From TWA4 sp051879195 (GTDB lineage Bacteria; Bacillota; Clostridia; Lachnospirales; Lachnospiraceae), in NCBI GenBank assembly GCA_051879195.1, contig JBJELO010000152.1, forward strand, positions 1-11,231: a stretch of DNA of 11,231 nt, written 5' to 3'. The notes under the pieces are model-generated. The model was not told the origin of the DNA. It did not search any database and was given only the letters and a program-made list of their open reading frames with translations. Shown in pieces: positions 6,520 through 11,231 of this stretch. Within the stretch, counting starts at the first letter, position 1; every line of letters begins with the position of its first letter. The position numbers and the translations under genes are program-made.

Positions 6520-6563
6520 GAGCCCGGCGTCGGCCTGAAATAAAATGAAATGGAGTAATGAAT

Positions 6564-7307
6564 ATGAAAGAGATTTTAGTTACAGGAAATACATTGCCGG
6601 AGGCATACCATAAAGCATTGTCGGCTCTTGAAAAGGAGGGTGAAACGGGTGCCTGCGAAGATTGGGGATGCAGTCAGAAAGAAGTATCCATGACAATGGT
6701 AGTGGAGCATCCACTGGCAGAACCCATGATTTCCCGTCTGTTCATCGGGGGCCCGGCTGAACTGGAGCAGTATCGTATGGAGATGCTGGACGGTATACTG
6801 GATTTCGAAATTGAAAAAGGCAACTGGAAATACACCTACCATGATCGTATCAAGGATCAGATTCCTTTTATTATTGAAGAACTGAAACGCAGTCCTTCCA
6901 GCAGGCGGGCAGTGATGACGGTGCGGACGGCGGAGGATATCGGAAGTGAGGATCCGGCCTGCATGCAGCATCTTCAGTATTTTATCCGGAATGGCAAACT
7001 GGAATGCAAGGTCCTGTTCCGTTCCAACGATGCATGCAAGGCATCATTTATGAATGCGTTTGCCATCATCATGCTGCAGAAAAGGATTGCGGATGCGCTG
7101 GAAGTTCCTGTAGGTTCCTACTGTCACAGAGCCAACAGCTATCACTGTTACGAGAAAGATTTTGATATGCTGAAGGGATATGTGAAACGAATTGAAGAAG
7201 ATGATGTGGAAGATATTACCTTTGATTATGAAGATGACTGGAAAGAGATGATGGAAGATGCGCGTCCGGCCATTCTTTCCCAGGTTGAGATTCTGAAAAA
7301 ACAGTAA
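6564..7307 (+). CDS. thymidylate synthase family protein (divergent, archaeal TS-like / dCMP hydroxymethylase fold)
   Basis: The 247-residue product shows the pattern of the thymidylate synthase fold: YTYHDRI (about 91-97), the SRR pair of the phosphate site (113-115), DPACMQHLQYFIRNGKL with candidate nucleophile Cys133, FRSNDA (152-157, the RSxD phosphate/pyrimidine motif), Asn164, and SYHCYEKDF with the His194-x-Tyr196 pair that contacts the sugar. The family methylates dUMP to dTMP, or hydroxymethylates dCMP, using methylene-tetrahydrofolate. It differs from bacterial ThyA: the Cys is followed by Met-Gln instead of His, the Trp-Asn before it is absent, and the protein ends without the usual C-terminal lid. 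It resembles the shorter archaeal type more, so substrate and even activity are uncertain. ATG 6564 is preferred over ATG 6558 because GGAG (6552-6555) is 8 nt before the former and only 2 nt before the latter. No terminator follows before the ylxM promoter. Confidence 0.8.
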   Translation: MKEILVTGNTLPEAYHKALSALEKEGETGACEDWGCSQKEVSMTMVVEHPLAEPMISRLFIGGPAELEQYRMEMLDGILDFEIEKGNWKYTYHDRIKDQIPFIIEELKRSPSSRRAVMTVRTAEDIGSEDPACMQHLQYFIRNGKLECKVLFRSNDACKASFMNAFAIIMLQKRIADALEVPVGSYCHRANSYHCYEKDFDMLKGYVKRIEEDDVEDITFDYEDDWKEMMEDARPAILSQVEILKKQ

Positions 7308-7338
7308 TTAAAAAAATAAATGTGTCAAGAAAAATTAC

Positions 7339-7367
7339 TTGACAAAGTGATAAGTATAGTGTATGCT
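7339..7367 (+). promoter_or_regulatory. sigma-A type promoter of the ylxM-ffh operon
   Basis: TTGACA (7339-7344), a 17-bp spacer and TATGCT (7362-7367) form a near-consensus promoter. Transcription would start near 7374, leaving a leader of only about 11 nt that barely contains the AGGTG ribosome binding site. A 7-bp inverted repeat TGTCAAG / CTTGACA (7323-7329 and 7338-7344, 8-nt gap) overlaps the -35 box and might bind a regulator. Confidence 0.7.
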
Positions 7368-7384
7368 ATCTCAGGTGATTGAAC

Positions 7385-7732
7385 ATGGATGAAATTTTGG
7401 AGCAGACGCTGCTTTATGATTTTTATGGTGAACTGCTGACAGAACATCAGCAGAAGATTTACGAGGATGTGGTTTTCAATGACCTCTCCTACAGTGAAGT
7501 CGCAAAAGAGCAGGGCATTTCCAGACAGGGAATCTATGATATGATCAAGCGCATCAACCGGATCCTGATGGGGTATGAAGAGAAGCTTCATCTGGTGGAG
7601 CAGTTTCTGAAAGCCAGGAAACTGGCGGCCAGGATTCATGCGCTGACTGATAATTACCTTGCAGAAAGAAATCTGGAGGATATTTATGAGATTCAGAGAC
7701 TTTCTGCAGAGATGATGGAACTTCAGAACTGA
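7385..7732 (+). CDS. ylxM: YlxM family (UPF0122) helix-turn-helix protein, SRP-associated
   Basis: A 115-residue, largely helical protein of the YlxM/UPF0122 family. Residues about 18-62 form a sigma-70 region 4-like helix-turn-helix (LSYSEVAKEQGISRQGIYDMIKRI), followed by a helical C-terminus. YlxM homologues (for example in Streptococcus) bind the signal recognition particle and modulate its GTPase cycle; whether it also binds DNA is not settled. The gene sits 26 nt before ffh, its invariable partner. ATG 7385 is used because AGGTG (7373-7377) is 7 nt upstream; an in-frame TTG at 7379 is too close to that site. Length is normal for the family. Confidence 0.9.
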   Translation: MDEILEQTLLYDFYGELLTEHQQKIYEDVVFNDLSYSEVAKEQGISRQGIYDMIKRINRILMGYEEKLHLVEQFLKARKLAARIHALTDNYLAERNLEDIYEIQRLSAEMMELQN

Positions 7733-7758
7733 GATGCCCGGCGAAAAGGAGTGATTGG

Positions 7759-9120
7759 ATGGCATTCGAGAGCCTTTCTGATAAATTACAGAATATTTTT
7801 AAGAACCTGCGGGGCAAGGGAAAGCTGACAGAGGCAGATGTGAAGGCTGCGCTGAAGGAAGTCAAGATGGCGCTGCTGGAAGCAGATGTCAGTTTCCGTA
7901 TTGTAAAGCAGTTTATCAAGTCCGTTGAAGCGAGAGCAGTCGGCGAGGAAGTTCTGGAAAGTCTGACACCCGGTCAGATGGTAATCAAGATCGTTAACGA
8001 GGAACTGATCAAGCTGATGGGCTCCGAGACGAAGGAACTGCAGTTGAACAGCAGCGGTATGACAACGATTATGATGATCGGTCTTCAGGGTGCAGGTAAG
8101 ACGACGACCGCAGCAAAGATTGCAGCAAAGATCAAGTCGAAAGGAAGAAAGCCGCTTCTGGTTGCCTGTGATGTATACAGGCCCGCTGCCATTGATCAGC
8201 TGAAGATCAACGGAGAGAGGGTTGGTGTGGAAGTATATTCACTGGAAGGCAGCAAAGAGCCGGTGGAGATTTCACGAAAAGCCGTGGAATATGCACAGGC
8301 CAACGGATTCAACGTGGTGATCATCGATACTGCCGGACGTCTTCATGTGGATGAAGCCATGATGGATGAACTGGCGGCGATTCGCGAGACGGTTACGGTG
8401 GATCAGAGCATTCTGGTTGTGGATGCCATGACCGGTCAGGATGCGGTGAATGTAGCTGACAGTTTCCAGAAAAAGGTAGGTATCGACGGCGTCGTTCTGA
8501 CAAAGCTGGATGGTGACACCCGAGGCGGTGCTGCACTGTCAATCCGTGCGGTGACAGGAAGTCCCATTCTCTACGCGGGTATGGGAGAGAAGCTGTCCGA
8601 TCTGGAACAGTTCCATCCGGATCGTATGGCAAGTCGTATTCTTGGCATGGGCGATATGCTGACTCTGATCGAGAAGGCGCAGGCTCACATTGATGAAGAC
8701 AAAGCCAGAGAGTATGAACAGAAGCTGCGTAAAGCAGAATTTGACTACAACGATTTCCTGGATCAGATTTCCCAGGTGAAGAAGATGGGAGGACTCGGTC
8801 AGATGCTTTCCATGCTTCCCGGTGCCGGAAAGCTGAAAGGGGTATCCATGGATGATCTGGATGATTCTGCATTCAAGGTTACGGAAGCAATTATCCATTC
8901 CATGACGGCAGAAGAGAGAAGAAACCCGGATCTGATCAACATGTCCCGCAAGAAGCGTATTGCAGCCGGTGCGGGGGTTGATATCAACGAGGTAAACCGC
9001 CTGTGCAAGCAGTTTGATCAGATGAAGAAGATGATGAAACAGATGACAGGTGCCATGGGTAAAAAAGGACGCCGCGGCGGTATGCCCGGCGGATTCGGCG
9101 GTATGAAGCTGCCGTTTTAA
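7759..9120 (+). CDS. ffh: signal recognition particle protein Ffh (SRP54), GTPase
   Basis: The 453-residue product is full length. The N domain (about 1-88) is followed by the G domain (about 100-295) with G1 GLQGAGKTT (108-116), DVYRPAAIDQL (138-148), G3 DTAGR (190-194) and G4 TKLDGDTRGG (248-257). The methionine-rich M domain (about 320-445) has the SRP-RNA binding segment SRKKRIAAGAG and the helix FDQMKKMMKQM, then a Gly-rich tail. Ffh binds signal peptides emerging from ribosomes and, with 4.5S/SRP RNA and receptor FtsY, brings them to the Sec translocon by paired GTP hydrolysis. AAAGGAG lies 7 nt before ATG. It is cotranscribed with ylxM and probably with rpsP 118 nt downstream. Confidence 0.98.
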   Translation: MAFESLSDKLQNIFKNLRGKGKLTEADVKAALKEVKMALLEADVSFRIVKQFIKSVEARAVGEEVLESLTPGQMVIKIVNEELIKLMGSETKELQLNSSGMTTIMMIGLQGAGKTTTAAKIAAKIKSKGRKPLLVACDVYRPAAIDQLKINGERVGVEVYSLEGSKEPVEISRKAVEYAQANGFNVVIIDTAGRLHVDEAMMDELAAIRETVTVDQSILVVDAMTGQDAVNVADSFQKKVGIDGVVLTKLDGDTRGGAALSIRAVTGSPILYAGMGEKLSDLEQFHPDRMASRILGMGDMLTLIEKAQAHIDEDKAREYEQKLRKAEFDYNDFLDQISQVKKMGGLGQMLSMLPGAGKLKGVSMDDLDDSAFKVTEAIIHSMTAEERRNPDLINMSRKKRIAAGAGVDINEVNRLCKQFDQMKKMMKQMTGAMGKKGRRGGMPGGFGGMKLPF

Positions 9121-9145
9121 TCAGCGGTATGGCAGTTATTCTGCA

Positions 9146-9173
9146 GGCTGAACAGATCAATCTGTTCGGAGCC
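9146..9173 (+). other. stem-loop in the ffh-rpsP gap
   Basis: GGCT-GAACAGA (9146-9156) pairs with TCTGTTC (9161-9167) and, after a 2-nt GG bulge, AGCC (9170-9173), around the tetraloop TCAA. No T run follows, so it is not an intrinsic terminator. It may be an RNA processing or stability site that lets rpsP be expressed at a different level from ffh. No convincing separate rpsP promoter was found in the gap. Confidence 0.4.
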
Positions 9174-9238
9174 GGGACAGAACATTGCTTTATCATATAG
9201 AGCCGTTATGGCGAATCAATATAAGGAGGTGAATTTAC

Positions 9239-9481
9239 ATGGCAGTAAAGATCAGATTAAAGAGAATGGGTGCTAAGAAGGCTCCTTTCTACAGAGTAAT
9301 TGTTGCAGATTCCAGATCTCCCAGAGACGGAAGATTCATCGATGAAATCGGTTACTACGATCCTACCAAGGATCCCAGTGTAATCAAAATTGATGCTGAA
9401 AAAGCAAACAAATGGATTGCTAATGGTGCACAGCCTACTGATACAGTAGATAAGCTGTTAAAGATTGCCGGTATTAAATAA
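9239..9481 (+). CDS. rpsP: 30S ribosomal protein S16
   Basis: The 80-residue product matches bS16 end to end: MAVKIRLKRMGAKKAPFYRV, then ADSRSPRDGRFIDEIGYYDP, and a C-terminal segment with WIANGAQPTDTVDKLLK. S16 is a small basic protein binding 16S rRNA and needed for 30S assembly. A full AAGGAGGT ribosome binding site (9223-9230) lies 8 nt upstream, the strongest in the window, as expected for a ribosomal protein. Codons are more A/T-ending than in ffh. It lies 19 nt before khpA. Confidence 0.98.
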   Translation: MAVKIRLKRMGAKKAPFYRVIVADSRSPRDGRFIDEIGYYDPTKDPSVIKIDAEKANKWIANGAQPTDTVDKLLKIAGIK

Positions 9482-9500
9482 TCGGTGCGGGAGGTAACTG

Positions 9501-9728
9501 ATGAAAGAGTTAGTTGAAATCATTGCCCGCGCTTTGGTAGACAATCCTGAGGAAGTAGTGGTTACCGAAACGGATAACGGCCAGGAATTGGTGCTTGAAC
9601 TCAAGGTTGCCGAGTCCGATATGGGCAAGGTAATTGGCAAGCAGGGCAGAATTGCGAAAGCTATTCGTTCCGTAGTTAAGGCTGCTGCTGCAAAAGAGAA
9701 TATTAAGGTCGTACTGGACATTGAATGA
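9501..9728 (+). CDS. khpA: KH-domain RNA-binding protein KhpA (YlqC)
   Basis: A 75-residue single KH-domain protein. The GxxG RNA-binding loop appears as IGKQGR (45-50) after the beta strand ELVLELKVAESDMGKV, followed by helix IAKAIRSVVKAAAA. The N-terminus MKELVEIIARALVDNPEEV is typical of the KhpA/YlqC family. In Streptococcus KhpA works with KhpB (Jag/EloR) to bind many RNAs and affects cell division and elongation. GGGAGGT (9488-9494) precedes the ATG. The gene is in its usual place between rpsP and rimM and is followed by a hairpin terminator. Confidence 0.95.
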   Translation: MKELVEIIARALVDNPEEVVVTETDNGQELVLELKVAESDMGKVIGKQGRIAKAIRSVVKAAAAKENIKVVLDIE

Positions 9729-9747
9729 TCAGCCGCAGTGCGAAGTT

Positions 9748-9780
9748 AAAATGGGTGTCCTTTCACAGGGCGCCCATTTT
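9748..9780 (+). terminator. probable intrinsic terminator or attenuator between khpA and rimM
   Basis: AAAATGGGTGTCC (9748-9760) and GGGCGCCCATTTT (9768-9780) pair over 13 bp with two G-U pairs in RNA around a 7-nt loop TTTCACA. The four T at the 3' side belong to the stem, so the free U tract is short, and because the arms are A/T-flanked it could work in both directions. It begins 19 nt after the khpA stop. The 135-bp khpA-rimM gap is unusually long for this operon, and no clear new promoter was found in it, so partial read-through is likely. A weaker hairpin GCAGCA / TGCTGC (9800-9818) follows. Confidence 0.6.
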
Positions 9781-9863
9781 AGTATCGGTATGTCCGGCGG
9801 CAGCATGTGTTTTGCTGCAGCGGGTGTCGAAACAGAAAAACCTCATGATCAAGGGAGGCAGAA

Positions 9864-10373
9864 ATGGAACAGTATTTTAAGGTGGGTATTATAACCGGGA
9901 CCCATGGTTTAAAAGGAGAAGTCAAGGTATTTCCTACGACGGATGATATGCGCCGCTACGATGATCTGAAGCATGTGGAAATGGAATATCGTGGAAGAAG
10001 AATACCTTTGGATATAGAACGTGTCAGATATTTCAAACAGTATGTCATTGTAAAGTTTAAAGGCATCGATGATATCAATGATGTGGAACGTTATAATAAA
10101 TGTCCGCTTTTTGTCAGCAGGGAAGATGCGGTTCCGCTGGAGGAGAATGAAAATTATATCGCGGATCTGATCGGACTGCCGGTGGTTACGGATACGGGGC
10201 TCCAGCTGGGGCCGCTGAAGGATATTCTTCTGACCGGTGCCAATGATGTCTATGTGGTGGATTACAATGGAAAGGAAGTGCTGATTCCGTCTATTAAAGA
10301 ATGTATTCTGAATGTGGATCTGGAAAAGGGGGAAATCCTGGTACATCTGCTGGAGGGGCTGCTGTCATTATGA
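9864..10373 (+). CDS. rimM: 16S rRNA processing / ribosome maturation factor RimM
   Basis: The 169-residue product has the two RimM beta-barrel domains: an N-terminal domain (about 4-85) starting with the family signature FKVGIITGTHGLKGEVKV, and a C-terminal PRC-barrel (about 95-165) with YIADLIGLPVV, ANDVYVV and VLIPSIKECILNVDLEKGEILV. RimM binds S19 and 30S precursors and assists maturation of the 30S head. GGGAGG (9853-9858) lies 5 nt before ATG. The stop codon overlaps the trmD start by 4 nt (ATGA), so trmD is probably translationally coupled. Confidence 0.96.
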   Translation: MEQYFKVGIITGTHGLKGEVKVFPTTDDMRRYDDLKHVEMEYRGRRIPLDIERVRYFKQYVIVKFKGIDDINDVERYNKCPLFVSREDAVPLEENENYIADLIGLPVVTDTGLQLGPLKDILLTGANDVYVVDYNGKEVLIPSIKECILNVDLEKGEILVHLLEGLLSL

Positions 10374-11146
10374 ATTTTCATGTGCTTACTTTATTTCCGG
10401 ATATGGTCAGACAGGGACTGGAGACCAGCATTACAGGACGGGCCATCGATAAAGGGCTGTTTGGTCTGGATGTGGTTAATATCCGGGACTATACAAAAGA
10501 CAAACATCTTCACGTGGATGATGCGCCTTACGGGGGCGGAGCCGGCATGGTGATGCAGGCAGAGCCGATTTATCTTGCCTATGAAGCTGTAAAAGAACGG
10601 ATTCCGGGCAGACACAGGGTGATCTATGTGACGCCTCAGGGCGATGTGTTCAATCAGAGTCATGCCAGGGAACTGGCACAGGAGGAAGACCTTGTTTTTC
10701 TCTGCGGCCATTACGAAGGAGTTGATGAGCGGGTACTGGAGATGATCGTTACAGACCGTTTCTCTATCGGTGATTACGTTCTTACCGGCGGAGAACTTCC
10801 TGCCATGGTTATGATTGACTGTATTTCCCGCCTGGTGCCGGGCGTGCTCCACAATGATGATTCTTCCGTTTACGAATCATTTCACGAGAATCTTCTGGAG
10901 TATCCCCAGTATACCCGTCCCGAGGAATTTATGGGACGTCGGGTGCCTGAGGTACTGCTGTCAGGTCATCATGCCAACATTGAGAAATGGCGCAGGGAGC
11001 AGTCGCTGCTTCGGACTGCCCATGTGCGTCCGGAGCTGCTGAAGGATGCCTGTCTCACGAAAAAAGACAGGATTTTCCTGAAAGAACACGGATTTGACGT
11101 ACCGGAGCATGAAAAAAACGACGCCGGACAGACAAAAAACGATTGA
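10370..11146 (+). CDS. trmD: tRNA (guanine37-N1)-methyltransferase TrmD
   Basis: ATG 10370 gives 258 residues, starting MNFHVLTLFPDM, the standard TrmD N-terminus; an in-frame extension to 10301 would lie wholly within rimM and is rejected. The SPOUT methyltransferase knot is intact: DDAPYGGGAGM (50-60), YVTPQGD, LCGHYEGVDER (111-121) and SIGDYVLTGGE (132-142), followed by the interdomain linker and YTRPEEF, then the helical C-terminal domain ending in a polar tail. TrmD uses S-adenosylmethionine to make m1G37 in tRNAs, which prevents +1 frameshifting, and is usually essential. GGAGG (10352-10356) within rimM serves as ribosome binding site at a longish 13 nt. The stop codon overlaps the -35 box of the next promoter. 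Confidence 0.97.
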   Translation: MNFHVLTLFPDMVRQGLETSITGRAIDKGLFGLDVVNIRDYTKDKHLHVDDAPYGGGAGMVMQAEPIYLAYEAVKERIPGRHRVIYVTPQGDVFNQSHARELAQEEDLVFLCGHYEGVDERVLEMIVTDRFSIGDYVLTGGELPAMVMIDCISRLVPGVLHNDDSSVYESFHENLLEYPQYTRPEEFMGRRVPEVLLSGHHANIEKWRREQSLLRTAHVRPELLKDACLTKKDRIFLKEHGFDVPEHEKNDAGQTKND

Positions 11147-11171
11147 CGAATCGGGAAATCCATGGTATATT
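11143..11171 (+). promoter_or_regulatory. sigma-A type promoter, probably for rplS
   Basis: TTGACG (11143-11148), a 17-bp spacer and TATATT (11166-11171) match 5 of 6 consensus positions in both boxes. The -35 box overlaps the trmD stop codon. Transcription would start near 11178, close to the base of the L19-type leader, allowing rplS to be expressed apart from the upstream operon. Confidence 0.75.
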
Positions 11172-11175
11172 AATT

Positions 11176-11231
11176 GACGTTGTGTATTAAAAGATGGTCC
11201 TCTGTCACCATAGCGGTGTTAAGAACGTCGA
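11176..11231 (+). promoter_or_regulatory. ribosomal protein L19 leader (cut by window end)
   Basis: Closing stem GACGTT (11176-11181) and AACGTC (11224-11229) encloses hairpin ATGGT / ACCAT (11194-11198 and 11207-11211), and GGTG (11215-11218) could pair with CACC (11206-11209) as an alternative. An L19 leader of this short type is a known autoregulatory RNA upstream of rplS in Bacillota, and rplS normally follows trmD. The identification rests on position and my memory of the family's conserved GATGGTCCTCTG segment; rplS itself is outside the window. Confidence 0.65.

Noticed and set aside
6104..6536. CRISPR array or integron attC sites suggested by many inverted repeats
   Set aside because: The hairpins differ in sequence and length, there are no regular direct repeats with spacers, and no cas or integrase gene is near.
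10301..10369. N-terminal extension of trmD to 10301
   Set aside because: The extra 23 residues lie wholly within rimM and are absent from the TrmD family. ATG 10370 gives the standard MNFHVLTLFP start.

Overview
The window looks like chromosomal DNA of an anaerobic, spore-forming member of the Clostridia, most likely Lachnospiraceae. This is inferred from spoIVA, the clostridial order ylxM-ffh-rpsP-khpA-rimM-trmD, strong AGGAGG-type ribosome binding sites and moderate GC. No rRNA, tRNA, insertion sequence, phage gene or CRISPR array was seen.

Left part (1-4113): on the minus strand lie spoIVA (spore-coat anchoring ATPase) and, downstream of it, a two-domain PPK2-family polyphosphate:AMP phosphotransferase (pap) whose 3' end runs off the window. 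pap has its own vegetative-type promoter and a hairpin-containing leader. Divergent from spoIVA is a membrane-anchored protein whose C-terminus resembles an M23/LytM peptidase domain without the catalytic histidines. The short gap between the two holds a possible two-way sigma-E-like promoter. The M23-like gene is therefore a candidate uncharacterised sporulation gene.

Middle (4094-6563): a stand-alone hydantoinase/oxoprolinase-family (HyuA-like) gene on the minus strand overlaps the 3' end of the M23-like gene tail to tail. Upstream of it, 6089-6563 holds no convincing protein gene but is dense in structure: a perfect 33-bp palindrome carrying outward-facing extended -10 motifs on both strands, a series of stem-loops ending in a clear plus-strand intrinsic terminator (candidate small RNA of about 220 nt), a palindrome with perfect 20-bp arms, and two more hairpins. 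This is the least explained part of the window.

Right part (6564-11231): a divergent thymidylate synthase-family gene is followed by a well-formed promoter and the conserved SRP/ribosome operon: ylxM, ffh, rpsP, khpA, rimM and trmD. These genes serve co-translational protein targeting, 30S assembly and tRNA m1G37 modification. A stem-loop terminator lies between khpA and rimM. After trmD a near-consensus promoter and the start of what looks like the ribosomal protein L19 leader are seen, so rplS is expected just outside the window.

No wholly new multi-gene system is evident. The candidates worth following are the structured intergenic region 6104-6563, the catalytically dead M23-like protein paired with spoIVA, and the leader of pap.
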